Below, piece after piece: positions 11,966 to 23,708 of a DNA stretch of 64,000 nucleotides. The DNA lies in the NCBI RefSeq assembly GCF_040939455.1, contig NC_134117.1, forward strand, positions 22,065,501 through 22,129,500, in the 5' to 3' direction. The notes under the pieces are model-generated. The model did no database searches, was not told the DNA's origin, and was given only the letters and a program-made list of their open reading frames with translations. Within the stretch, counting starts at the first letter, position 1. Every line of letters begins with the position of its first letter. The translations under genes and the position numbers were made by a program. This DNA is from Microcebus murinus. Lineage: Eukaryota > Chordata > Mammalia > Primates > Cheirogaleidae.

Positions 11966-13909
11966 TCTGATTCTGGGCAAGATAGAGTAACAGGGACTGA
12001 ATTTATCCTCTCACATGAAGCAACTAAAAAATAAATCAACTATAAAAAATGATGATTTTCATGTCATTGGACATCAGGCAATGAAGGAGACAGATCCCTA
12101 AGGGACAGGAAAGAAATGAGGTAAGCCTTGCAATTGCCTCAGACCACTGCATGTAGGATTTCCAGGTTATGTGTGGGGAAAAGAATTATAGGTGAAATCC
12201 AGTGTTCTCTCTGAAGTCAGCAGATGCAACAGGGAAGCCTGGGTAGGCAAAGGTAGCTAGTTTGCAAGAAGTGGTACAGGAAAAGTGAGATCTGCATAAC
12301 TAGAGAGAACCTGGCATATATGCAGAGGATCCCCCTCCAAGTCTTCAGCTGAGCATCAATCAGTGCATGTATGTGAAAAATACCCAAAGTCAGGGAAAGA
12401 ACCACTTGAAAGAATTAGAGGAAACAAATCCAGAAGATCACACAGGGCCAAAACCAGTTACTGTTACCATCAGTCAGAAGGGCAACCCCTCATAAATCAT
12501 GGGTATCAGATAGAACACCTCAGAAAAATTCCCACCTCTGCAGAGAGTCAAAATGATCTCTAAACAAAAACTCTACTCTGATCCCACCTTTAAAAGCTCA
12601 AAATCAATACCTGTAAGAATTCAACTGTTTCCAAGCAACTTAATCATGTCCCAGAACAAAGCTCAATAATATTTATAGAAATTTAAAAACAGCCAGCACC
12701 CAATAAGATCAAAATCATGATATGTAGCATCAAATAAAAAATTATTTGGCATGCCCAGAAGCAGAAAAATATAACCCATAAAAAGGAAGAAAATTAATCC
12801 ATCTAAACCAGTAGTTCTCAATTGAGGGTGATTTCTGATTATGTCCAACCTGGGAACATTAGTCAATTTTGGGAGAAAATTGTAAGTGTCATGATTGAAG
12901 ATTCTATTGGCATCTAGTAGGTGGAGGACAGAAATTCTGCTAAATATCGTACAATGCATAGAAAATCTCCCACAAAAAAAAATTAGCCAATCCAAAATAT
13001 CAGTATTACCATTATTGAGAAACCTACTCTAAACCTTACTCATAAATGACACAGGCAACAGTATTAGCAAAAAAGTACATTAAAACAGTTATTATAACTC
13101 TATTCCATATGTTCAAGAAGCCAGAGAAAAACACATACATGTTAAATTAAGACATGAATAAAAAGATATCAAACTTTCAGAGATAAAAATTACAATGCAT
13201 GAGATGAAAAGTATACTAAATCAGATTAATGACAAATTAGACATTGCAGAAGATAAGGTAAGTGAAATCAGAAACATAGCAATAGAAACTATCCAAAATA
13301 AAACAGAGAAAAATAACTGGAACAAGATGAACAGAATGTCAATATGCCACAGAACATCAAACATAATCAGAATCTCTAAACATGGGAGGAGGCAGGGAGG
13401 CAGAAAAATATTTGAAGAAATAATGGCTGAATATTTTCAAATTTGGTGGAAACTGTAAACTGATATCTGAGAAGCCAAAAAATTCCAAGCACGAGGTTTA
13501 TAAATCAGACAACACCAAAGCACATCATAATCAAATTACTTAACACTAGTGATAAAGATATAAAGATACCAAAAAAGATATGTTACATAGAATATTACAA
13601 AAATATAGATGACAGTAGATTTTTGTTACAAACAATGCAAATGGCAAGAAAGTAAAACATTTTTAAAGTACTGAAAGGAAAAAACTGCCAGCAATAAAAT
13701 TCTAGACCCAGCAAGAATCTCTTTGATAAACAAAAGCAAAATAAAGGCTTTCTCAAAAATAGATGAGAGAATTTACCACCTGTATACATGCACAAAAAGC
13801 AAATTAAAATGAACTCCTTCAGGCAGAAGTACATACAGTGATAACAGATGCAAATCTGTACCTACACAAAGAAATAAAGAGTACATGAAATAGTAACTAC
13901 ATAGATAAC
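11966..13909 (+). mobile_element. L1M (old L1) segment, left part
   Basis: Sense-strand, A-rich old L1 sequence: 5' UTR and ORF1-like coding remnants, including a short frame at 13195-13458 with the L1 ORF1 coiled-coil type spacing (NQINDKLDIAEDKVSEI). Further on, aataaaattctagacccagc and the 'ggtaac-tacata' type ORF1-ORF2 spacer are recognisable. Interrupted by MER20 (12809-13026) and cut off by the mariner element; it resumes at 15192. No intact frame. Confidence 0.75.
12809..13026 (-). mobile_element. MER20 hAT DNA transposon
   Basis: Matches MER20 read in the orientation starting cagtagttctcaattgaggg: it holds ggcatctagtaggtggagga, acagaaattctgctaaatat and acaatgcatagaaaatctcc, and ends in gagaaaccta. 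An 8-bp target duplication flanks it: atctaaac at 12801-12808 and ctctaaac at 13027-13034 (one mismatch). It sits inside the older L1M. Confidence 0.85.
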
Positions 13910-13911
13910 TA

Positions 13912-15189
13912 TCAGGTTATTAAGCATGAAATATCTGATGTCCTTAAGTACTAAGTTTGACAATTGATATCTCTAACATTTCACTTAGACACTTATTATT
14001 TTATTTTTATTGTGAAGATAGATCCTCAGGCTTTCAAATTCACATTTTGCTTTGTGATTATCTTTCAAATTTTTAGAGCACTTTTTGTGTAACCATGGAT
14101 AAGTCAAACATTCCTGTTATTTTTGAATCTTAGTTTCATCATGATATTTCCTCTGACAGCTACAAATAGCAACAAAGTGTTTGGGAAGGATGTGGCTAAT
14201 GAATACACAGTACAATGATAGTTTGAAAAGTTCCATTCTGGTAATTTTAATCTTAAAAATGAGCACATGGGCAACCTGAGACCAAGGTGGATAATGATGA
14301 GCTGAAAGCTGTAGTGGAAGCGAATCCATCTCAACCTATGCATGAATTATTACCAGCAAGGTTTGACATTACTATTCCAACAATATTGGACCATTTGAAA
14401 CAAATGGGCAAGGTGAAGAAGCTGGATAGATGGGTGCTGCATGAATTAAACAAGCATCAGAAGAGAAATTGTCTGAAAACTTGCCTTTCTTTGCTGTCAT
14501 GACATAAAGGTGAACCATTTCTACACCGTATTGTTACGTGTGATGAAAAATGGATTCTTTTTGACAACTGCTAGCATTCGGCACAATGGTTGGATAAAGA
14601 AGAAGTGCTGAAACATAGTCCAAAACCAAATATTCACCAAAAAATGCTAATGGTGTCTGTTTGGTGGTCCAGTGCGGGTGGTATCCACTACAGCTTCATG
14701 AAACTAGATCAATCGATTACAGCAGATGTCTACTCCAACCCACTGGATGAAATAATGAGGATGCTTGGAACGAAGCAGCCAAGATTGGTCAATAGAGACA
14801 GGCCAATCCTCTTGCAAGACAAGGCTTGACTAAATGTTGCACTAACAATGCTGCTCAAAGTACAGAAGCTTGACTTGGAAACCCTCTGTCATCTACCATA
14901 TTCACCACATCTTGCACCAACTGACTATCACTTCTTCCAGGCTTTGGACCACTTCTTGTGAAGAAAATTATTTAATTTTCAACAAGCTGTGGAAAAATGT
15001 CTTTCACAATTTCATCACTACTGGCTCTCCAGGCCTCTTCATTGCTGCTATAAACAAGCTACCTTTAAGATGGCAAAACTGTGTCAATAGTTTAAGCACA
15101 TACTTTGATTAATTGTATTTCTTCTCATTTGAAATATAATAAACTAAACTTCTGATTCAAAATCAGACATTTCATATTTAATGACCTAA
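13912..15189 (+). mobile_element. Complete mariner-family transposon (dead)
   Basis: Terminal inverted repeats are visible: tcaggttattaagcatgaaa at the left end and, reversed, ttaggtcattaaatatgaaa at the right end; 28 positions match with about five differences. TA lies on both sides (13910-13911, 15190-15191), the mariner target. Length 1278 bp is close to the usual 1.3 kb. The flanking L1M reads straight across if the element is removed. Transposase similarity is to the HSMAR group; HSMAR2 is likely, HSMAR1 possible. Confidence 0.92.
14100..15112 (+). pseudogene. Mariner transposase, broken coding sequence
   Basis: Would cut and paste the element at TA sites. The reading frame survives in pieces: VDNDELKAVVEANPSQ at 14284, HLKQMGKVKKLDRWVLHEL near 14393, IVTCDEKWILFDN near 14531, then SVWWSSAGGIHYSF and APTDYHFFQALD, ending at a TAA at 15110-15112. 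It has a frameshift before the VDNDELKA segment and several stops, among them TGA after a TVQ motif (14213-14220), one after FDN, TGA after QDKA at 14827, and another after LDHFL. Of the three catalytic aspartates, the first (TCDEKW) is kept, the second is still readable as LQDKA, and the third, normally in SPDLAP, reads SPHLAP. Confidence 0.9.
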
Positions 15190-15191
15190 TA

Positions 15192-15945
15192 CAAATCTTT
15201 CTTATTATTTAAATAGCTTTAAAATAAACTATTTAAATCACAAATAATAACAATGTATTATGAGGTTTATAATATATTTAGAAACAAAATGCATGACTAT
15301 AATGGTCCAAGGGCTAGGAGGGGAGAAATAGAAGTATATTGTTGTAAGGTTCTTGCACCATATGTAAAATGGTAAAATGTCACTTGAACATGATATTTGT
15401 GAGAAATTAAAAATGTACACTATAAACTCTAAAGCAATTCCTAAACTAACACAATAAAGAGTTATATCAAATAAGTCAAAAAATAAAATAAAATAAAATA
15501 TTACATCCAAAAGAAGGCAGAAAAAAGGGAAAATGGAACAAAGGAAAATAGGACAAATAGAACATAAAGAGTAAGGCAATAGACTTAAACATATCATAAA
15601 CCCATTAAATGTAACTGGTCTAAATACTCTAATTAAAATGCAAAGATTGTCAGATAGGATAAAAAAGCAAGACCCAGCTATATGATGTCTACAAGAAATT
15701 CACCTTAAGTATAAAGATACAAATAGGTTAAAGGAAAAGGATGGAAAAAATATACCAATAAAAAAAGCTGAATTAGTATATTAATACCAGGTAAAGTAAA
15801 TTTCATAGCAAGAAATATTGGTGTAGACAAAGAGGAAAATTTCACAATGATAAAGTGGTAAATCTGCCCAGAAGACATAACAATCCTAATGTTTATGCCT
15901 CTACTAACAGAACTCCAAAATATATGAAGTAAAATAAGGCATAAG
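15192..15945 (+). mobile_element. L1M segment, right part
   Basis: Continues the L1M cut at 13909: caatgtattatgaggtttat, then the segment before ORF2 and the start of ORF2 (cattaaatgtaactggtcta, aagcaagacccagctatatg). Sense strand, with a (TAAAA)n tract at 15481-15500. It fades out near 15945. Confidence 0.8.
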
Positions 15946-17279
15946 CAGGGCTAATATTCAATATTATTATTTATAATAACTTTTAAATAATTGGATTTAG
16001 TAAATGGTTGTTCCCCCAAGACCCCAAAATGTCTCCCAGCCATCTCAGTAACTCTCCTAGGATCTTCCTGCAACTCAGAAACTAAAAGGCTAAAACCTGT
16101 ACAGTATGGAGATTCCTGACCCTGTTCCAACACTTTAGTCTCTCTCTACTCTGACTGATCAGTGCCCTACCATAGGTATTGTTAAGTATTTTAAATAGAA
16201 ACTCTGGGCTTAGATGAAGGTAATATCCAAATTTCCTCACATTTCCAAGGTTTAATCATAGCATTTATTGAAGTTGACTTAACATAGAGAAAAAGTTGAG
16301 TGCTGGAGATGTAGACAAAAGTAATCAAACAAGAATGGACAACATGTTTACTTTGCACTGGTAGCATGAGTAGAACACATTTTTAGAAACTTGGAAAACA
16401 AGGACCTCTTCTACTGGGCCACTTTGTATTTTCCATTGAAAACCACAAGGTCTGATGTTTAATGGGAAAATAGAATTAAGTTCAATTCTTGGGATCAGGC
16501 AGCATACGAGTCTCCTGGCCCAACTACTCGGCCAGTCACTTTGCTCTGGTGGTAGCTAGGGATTTATGGATTTGATTTCAATGTTTAATTTTCAGTTTTA
16601 TTCTCAGTAGCAGGGGAATAAAAGTGAGAGTAAAATCGCTTAAAAGAGGTTAACTGTTAACAATTGTATGAGACTCTAAAAAGTAAAAGTAAGGAGAACT
16701 GTTTTTACAATGCTCACTAAAAGAAATCTATGATGTCTCAATGCTGCAAGCAAGACGAATAGAGGTCCTAGGGGAGAACCCAGCTCCTCAACTACCTTCA
16801 AGGAAAAAAAAATAACAGACGGTAAACTCAAACTCATAGAAGCACTCACATTGGTCTCACACTGTCTTCACGGGCTTTCTCTTCTCCATGTTGCTGGGAA
16901 GGTACAGAAAATAAGAGAGGTCGCCACCTTTGTACTAAATGTGCAAGCATCTGTACTTGGACACCTCTAGCAGATCCAGCCACTGTAAACCATGACAGTT
17001 GCAGTAGAGCTTAAAACATCTACAGAAGCATGAGTAAAACAATAAAGTAAAATAAAGTAATAGAGATGAGGAATAAGGGAATAAGTGAGCACAACTCTCA
17101 AAAGTGGCATCAGTTGAAAACAACCCAGTTAACATGAAATCTAGATAATATTTTGGATGAGAATTGTGACCACCAACTTCACCATTTGGGGATCTTGCAG
17201 ACAGGATCCCAGGGTAAGCACCCAACAACCTGACCTAGAGTGGCAGTTCCATCTCTTCCTATGACTGTACTCTTGTCTA
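15946..17279. other. Unique intronic sequence
   Basis: About 1.3 kb, A/T-rich, without a recognised repeat or gene. A (TAAAG)n-like patch lies at 17040-17062. Confidence 0.45.
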
Positions 17280-17845
17280 TGAGATACATTCTATGTAACA
17301 AGCTCCCAGGAACAAGTCTAAACTCTTATCTGGAAACTTTAAAGCCCTCTAAAAACTCTACCTTCCTTCTTCCACGTCGGTAACTCTATCTCTAATTATT
17401 CCTATGCATTTCCCTTCCGTGTCAGCAGCACTGAATGGCTCCAAATCTCTCATGAAGCCTCAACACATATCTATTGCTGACTCTAAGCCTTTGCTCATGC
17501 CATTCCTCTTTCTAGAATATCCTCCATGCTTCTTCTCTGCCCAGCGTTTTTCTACCCATCCTTCCAACCTTAGCTCAAGCTACCCCCACCCAAGAAGCTT
17601 CCCCAACCACTCCAGTCTACATTATCATTTTTTATTCTGAAGTCTTTTAGCATTTACAAACTGTAAAGTGTCTATATCATTTGTTCACATAAGGTTTTAA
17701 ATTTTCATATAATCACTTTATGTGTGACTCTTTTGTCTCCCCAAGTAAATCATAAATTCATGTAAAAGAGACATTCTACAATGAATTATTTTCCCTCCTA
17801 TGCTTAGCAAAGTACTCACTAAATTACTTGCTGAATGAAGAAATT
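17280..17845 (+). repeat. L2 LINE 3' fragment
   Basis: Sense L2: tgctcatgccattcctcttt, ctagaatatcctccatgctt, agctcaagctacccccaccc, agaagcttccccaaccactc, then the A/T-rich 3' part ending in ttgctgaatgaag. Confidence 0.85.
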
Positions 17846-17924
17846 TGATCAGTTAATACTGATTTGCTGGTGAGTACATGCGGTGCTTATTTTTCCATTC
17901 TTGTGGACATATAGGAATAACATT

Positions 17925-18125
17925 TATTGGGTGTCGGGCAGGTGGGGGGAAGGAGATGGGTATATACATACATAATGAGTGTGATGCGCACCCACTGGGG
18001 GATGGTCATGCTTGAAGCTCTGACTTCAGGGAGGAGGGGGGTGCAAGGTCAATATATGTAACCTTAACATTTGTACCCCCATAATGTGCTGCAAACAATT
18101 AATTAATTAATTAGTTAATTAAATA
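17925..18125 (+). mobile_element. Strepsirrhine-type L1 3' end
   Basis: 5'-truncated L1, only the 3' UTR: ggtgtcgggcaggtgggggg, gagtgtgatgcgcacccact, cttgaagctctgacttcagg, and tgtaaccttaacatttgtac followed by the ccccataatgtgctg end. It lacks a poly(A) tail; instead a (TTAA)n tract follows (18098-18122). Confidence 0.85.
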
Positions 18126-19009
18126 AAAAGGAATTTGAATCACTTGGATTAACTAAATACTTCCACATACATATTCATTTTAGAAAACTTTCCTGCAACT
18201 AATACTGAAATTGAGCTCACAGACAGAAAGGGAATAACTTGCATATGTTCTAATCAGATCACTCAGAAAGTATCATCAAGGGGCAAGAGATAAACTGTGG
18301 GAGGAGTGGGGAACCATCTAAGCAAGCCTAAAAACTATCACTATAGATAAAAGAAAAAGCATTTTATTCAGGAAGCTTAGGGACAAATATTTTTCCTACT
18401 TTTTTGAAATTTTTACATATTAATTAAACAAATAAGATGTCAAATGGGTTCGGCCTTTTTGCCATTTTCCATCAATGTTTGGTAACTGGGGCTCCCACCT
18501 AAAGAAAGATTCTATTAATAATTCCATGTCTATGTTTAGGAGTGAAATATATACATATATACACACAATTGTATATTATATATGCTACTATATGCATTAT
18601 CATATATAATGTATATTTTTAATATACAGAAATGTATATAATTTCCTACATGGGTAGTCCTCAGGACACATTCTGTGTATCTGCCTATTCTGAACAAATA
18701 TAAACATATATAAAACTAAGTCCATAAAATAAATGGAATAATTCATCATTATTCTTGTATAAAGGATATTCAAATGTAATTTCTAAGAATACTGTAAAGA
18801 GAGAAATCTCACTTAAATAAGAGAATTTTAGAATTGATGCTGAGAGTAAATAGATCCACATAGATTTTGCTGTCTACATACAGGGATAACTGATCATTAT
18901 TCATCATAATCCCTAAAACAGAAGCCTCCACCCCCGCCCCATTGTATAAAACCATGGATCAAGTTAGTCTAACTAGAAAAATTACTAAAGATGTATTTAA
19001 AGATTATAG
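18126..19009. other. A/T-rich unique sequence
   Basis: No gene or repeat family recognised. Contains a TATA/TACATA simple tract at 18547-18625. Confidence 0.5.
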
Positions 19010-19172
19010 AACATGGAGCCAACAGATAGAAATTTGAATCCTCGCACAGCTATTATCTGGCTGGGCATCTGTCAGACTATCACCTGTGTTTATGGCCCCT
19101 CAGTCTTTTCATCTGTTAAATGGGAGGCATGGCTAAGGTGTCTTTTCCAGCTCTGATGTTCTTGTTCTACTT
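19010..19172 (+). repeat. MIR-type SINE
   Basis: Sense fragment: atttgaatcctcgcacagct, then ctcagtcttttcatctgtta and tccagctctgatgttcttg. Confidence 0.7.
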
Positions 19173-20525
19173 TGAGGATTATGAAGCTATCAGTCATAGA
19201 GAACAGATATAACTATGTTCTCTCTCTCTTTCTCTTTTCTCTAACTATTCTGTTTCACATTGCTGCCCTTACTGTTCAGCTGCAGATCATATGAGCTATG
19301 AGAAATTATTGGAACTACTGAGGAAAAAAAGCAGAAATCCTAAGAAGTTCAGATAGTACTAAGGTACACTGAAACCTTTCCAAGGATAATAGGATATCCA
19401 TCAGATGTATGACATTCTGGCTAATTTGATACAGCCATTTGCATTACATCATACACCTCACATAAGTAGAATGGCATGTGAATGGGTGAGAAGTAGAAAG
19501 AAACAAAAAAAAATATCATTTCTTGGTTATGCATCCTATATTTGAGGGAGAACCTATTTTCTAATAAGTCTCAATACCCTGCAAGATTTTAAAAGATGAT
19601 GACCATTAACATTGTTCTACTCCTAATAAAATTAAAGTACATAAAGATTTACTTTAGAAGTCCTGCTGAGTACCGTATTGCCACAAGGACCACCTACACA
19701 GCACGGTCTCTGGGATAAGAAGGAATATTTTGAACATCTTTAAAGTGCTTCTTGCCTACTTGAAACACAGTGTATATACTCCCTGAAATCTACCAACTCT
19801 CTCTGGCAGTACAAACTAAAATCTGCTGTCCTTGAGATCTTTGTTGATAAGACTCTGATAACTGCAAGATTTGCGATTCTAGAATGTCCAGTAAAGAGAC
19901 GCTGTTGACACATGAGAAAGTGTTCCACTTGGCTGTGCCCAGAAGCATCCAGAGAGGACCCCAAGACAGTGCTCACTGCGTGGGTGAGCGGCAACCCTGT
20001 CTTCAACCCGTCTGCTGTACTCCCAGCTGGTGCCCGGCACTTGGTGAATTCTCAGGAAATCTGTTAAAATACTGAACTAGGATTTACTACGAGTCCACGC
20101 TTTCCTGACCTCCCATCAGCTTCAAAGAAGCAGAAGAAATGGTATGAGGATGCAATCTAGAAGCAAGAAATGTGAGGAATGCTCTGGGCTGACTAACTGT
20201 CTAGGTCTTCTAGGCTTGGTAGCAAACACCCCTGGAGGGACGTGCAAGAAAGAAAAGCTAGGAAGATACATGGGACCACAGTATGAAGAACTCTGCTGAT
20301 GGGTACCTGCTTTTTCACCCAAATAGCTACCTATGGAAATTCAAAACTATTCGGGGAATGTCTTTTTTTTCCTTACACCCAAATGTTCTATTAAGTGTGA
20401 TGGATTTTGTACTCATATTACTTCTCAAAAAGGTTACCTTCTATCTATACCCAGTGGAATCTGGACCCTCCTTTTGAAGACCAAACTCTCACATACATCT
20501 CATACAATGCAACCTGATTATTCTT
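19173..20525. other. Unique intronic sequence
   Basis: No feature recognised. Short frames at 19740-20006 and around 20283-20530 have no domain content. Confidence 0.45.
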
Positions 20526-20728
20526 CTTGAATATCATTTTATTTTATTTTATTTTTTATTTCAAGAAAATATGAAAGTATTAACATTTTGGTTGCATTTT
20601 ATATCTTTGCCTCTTCCCTAGCAAGGGTTAGAGGAATGCCCTTCCCCTCCACAATGCTCACCACATCCCTCAGATATGGGTCTACCCCTCCCAACCCCCA
20701 AATCCCCGGTGAACACCACCACCATTTG
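20526..20728 (-). mobile_element. Strepsirrhine-type L1 3' end, antisense
   Basis: Begins with a T-rich tract (reversed poly(A), 20536-20563), then acattttggttgcattttat, atctttgcctcttccctagc, aagggttagaggaatgccct and ccacaatgctcaccacatcc. The same 3' UTR body is found at 43686-43855. Truncated after 200 bp. Confidence 0.8.
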
Positions 20729-21040
20729 AGCACCTTGAATTTCATTTTAAATCCTCCTACACTCAGCTTTAAACTGTCAATAGCTCCCCATGGTCTGTTG
20801 ATGGTTTCTTTTTGCCAGCATCTAAAGCCCACTGTCCCGTGTCCTTCTGAACTTTACAGTACTGTATAATGTTTAAAGGTCTCTTATAAAACATATTGAT
20901 TTTTATATCATATACCCTAGATATTAGATTGCTTTATGTCACTGGCTAGATCTTATTTAACTGTCTGTCTGCTCCGGGGTAACACAGCAAGTGGTAGCCC
21001 CTCCATGTTTGAGGAATGAATGAATAAATGATGAATGAAC
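20729..21040 (+). repeat. Probable L2 LINE 3' fragment
   Basis: Sense L2-like run: aactgtcaatagctccccat, then an A/T-rich stretch and a gaggaatgaatgaataaatg end with GAAT repeats. Confidence 0.5.
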
Positions 21041-21299
21041 GGGGTGACAAAGCATACTTGTGCTAAGTATTTCTTCTGTCCTCTGAAGACCAGGGCTGCA
21101 AACTAGAAACTCATGGGCTAAGTTCCTTCTAAAAATGGTTACTTTGGACTATCAAGAAGTGTGTTAAAATTCAAACTTGAGTCACTCCAGAGAGGTATAC
21201 AAATGCTTCTGTTGACTATAGGCCTTCCTCTCTCTACTGCCTGCCCTGTTGCACTCATTTACTCTCCTGTATGTATTTGATTCTGTAATCCCTGAATTC

Positions 21300-21440
21300 A
21301 AGTGTATACACATTTTTAATCACAATAATAACTAACTTTTATTAAGTGTCAACTTTGTGCCAGAAGGCACTTTGCAAACTCTGCCCCATTTCACACACCC
21401 TCATGCCCAACAGCAAGGACCTGCTGTTGTGCATTTTTCA
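21300..21440 (-). repeat. MIR SINE fragment
   Basis: Antisense MIR 3' part: aataactaacttttattaag, ttgtgccagaaggcactttg and a decayed continuation. Confidence 0.65.
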
Positions 21441-22849
21441 GCTCAGTGGTGTTAGATATTACCCCCACCTAGACAGTAGGAACTACACAAAAATAGAGAA
21501 ACTCCCCCTGCACACTGTGGTTCGCACACAGAAGGAACTGAAGGTGTTGTTATTGGCTGCTTGAAGGAAAGGCACCACGCATTCTGTAAGAAATCCAGAA
21601 AAGACTGAGGAAAGTGGAGTCTCAGACTCACGGATCACTCTCCCACACCCATCTCCCAGCCTCCTTGGAAGAAGAGAAGTCGAACTGGCCCAGTCTGTCT
21701 CCCTAATACTTAAGAGGCTCCAAATTAAAAAAACAAACAAACAAACAAAAAAAAACCATCTCCTTCCAGAGCACTGAAAGGCTCAGAGGGGAACAGAGTG
21801 GGACCAACAGAAAGAAATAAGACATTCCTCCTAAACACCAGCCCCAACTGGCTGCTTTAGGCAATATCCCTGAAGACTTGACCCAAAGAAGTCATTTGTC
21901 TTAGCTCAGACTCTCCTCCAAGCTTTTTATGATGCTAATAAATGAGGTAAAGTCTAAGGTTTTGCCTTTAAAAATACATATTTCAGAGTGTTCTTTATCT
22001 TTCCTCCATTCCCGGTGAATCACTCACAGTCTTCTCACAGCCTTTGCTCAAAGGCACTTAATCTTCTCATCTAATGACACCATCTTCAGAAAGAAGCCGC
22101 AGTGTCTCCATTCACCAATAGCCAGATCAATCAAGTGTCTCTAAGAAAATGAAGTCATACCAAGCTGGTTTTTAACTTTACTGAGGGGTGTCATTAAGAC
22201 CGAGAGACTCTTAACTGCCGAAGGGCTCTGATGGCTTGTGATTAATTAGACAGCTCTTTCCCGGAGACTCCCTCTGCCTCTGCTGTCAAAACTGCTCACC
22301 CCAACGTGGAGACTCCGGGGCTCTCCAGACCCTGTGGCAACCAGCCTGAATGAGATTCAGGAACCTTCTCCACATCTGCTGCTCTGCTCTGGAATAAAAG
22401 AAATCGAAGCTCCTACCCTGTCTATTGAGAACTGAGCCAGCAGATGGTACAGCCACCTGTAACCTTAACACGTGTGTCCGTCCTCCCTGTGATTCTGCAC
22501 TGTCGGTCTCCTGAGGACCAGGATTCTGTTTTCCACACTTGGCTGTAAATCAGCAGCATTCTCTTTGAAGTGGAAGAAAAGAGTAAAGAGAGGAAACATT
22601 GTATAACAAGGAAATGGTGAATCAATCCAAATGTTTACTGGCTTTTCTGATATCTGTAAAGATTCTATCATCCCAGGCTGTGGCTGGGAGGGGAACAGGA
22701 CAGGAAGACCTGGGTAGACAAGGGGCCTGATCAGCACCAAACTGGAAGGATTTCCAAGGAAATAAAAAACCAGAGTGTATGCGACAGGCATTGGAGTGGG
22801 TATCTGGATGCATCTTCCCTAATCAGGAGTGTTGGGTTAAAGCCATGAA
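21441..22849. other. Unique intronic sequence
   Basis: About 1.4 kb with no recognised gene or repeat except an (AAAC)n tract at 21727-21756. Confidence 0.45.
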
Positions 22850-22925
22850 TGCATTTCCCAGTGCACTTTCTCTCTCTCTTTGGGCCTCAGTTTCTTCATC
22901 TGTAAAACATCTCTATAGAATTCCA
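22850..22925 (+). repeat. MIR SINE fragment
   Basis: Short sense core: gggcctcagtttcttcatct then gtaaaacatctctatag. Confidence 0.6.
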
Positions 22926-23534
22926 CAGTTCTAGGATGCCATGCTCCTTTCCCATCACAAACAATGAGAGCACATTTATCAAGATCATCCTTTGAAACCT
23001 GAAGCATTCTGAGGATATTTGCTTCATAAGCTGATGCACTGAGAGTCCTTTTTCGTTTCTCATTCCAAATGCAAAGTTCTGCTCTAAGAATGTCTGAAGC
23101 CAGGAGATTTCTTTTGACCAAGGAAAGGGATCACACTTTTGATTACGCATCAAAGCCAAACAAACAAAAAAGGCAATTTGGGAACCACCTTTATAATACA
23201 TCGAGGCATTTCAGAGCAGTCGGATGTTTCACTCCAAGATGAATTAAGAAAAAAAAAAAACACAGAGATATCAAGTGAACCTGGTTGATCTCTACCCACA
23301 AAATGTTGCCAAAAGAAAATTCAAATATTTCCTCTAATCTACAAAACTGGGGTAACTAATGAATGGCAGATCAGTCAAAGGGTCAAAAACCCTTCAAAGG
23401 AGAATCTCCCTTCTAAATTTCACTGTGCATCTACTGCGCACTCATCACTTCTGACTTCATATCCCATTTGGAGATTTACTTTTATCCAGTGGGAATAGAG
23501 ATGCCTGCCATATGCTGAAGATGCAAAGAGCTTT
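22926..23534. other. Unique intronic sequence
   Basis: No feature recognised; an A run at 23248-23260. Confidence 0.45.
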
Positions 23535-23708
23535 TATCCCATTCAGTTCACATGAAAACCATGTGGATTTCTTAACATAAGTATGGTTACCTCCATTTGA
23601 CCAGTGTGAAAAACTGAGCTCAGACACTAAAGTGGCTTGGCCAAGGTCCCGCGGTCTGTTAGGGACATAGCTGGCTGGCACTAGCATCCAAGTCTGATGT
23701 CACACCTC
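23535..23708 (-). repeat. MIR SINE
   Basis: Antisense MIR: gtatggttacctccatttga, aaaactgagctcagacacta, cttggccaaggtcccgcggt, then a 'agctggctggcactagcatc' segment. Confidence 0.75.

Noticed and set aside
14287..14829. Mariner frames as live transposase genes
   Set aside because: Frameshift, stops and loss of the third catalytic aspartate; annotated as a pseudogene instead.
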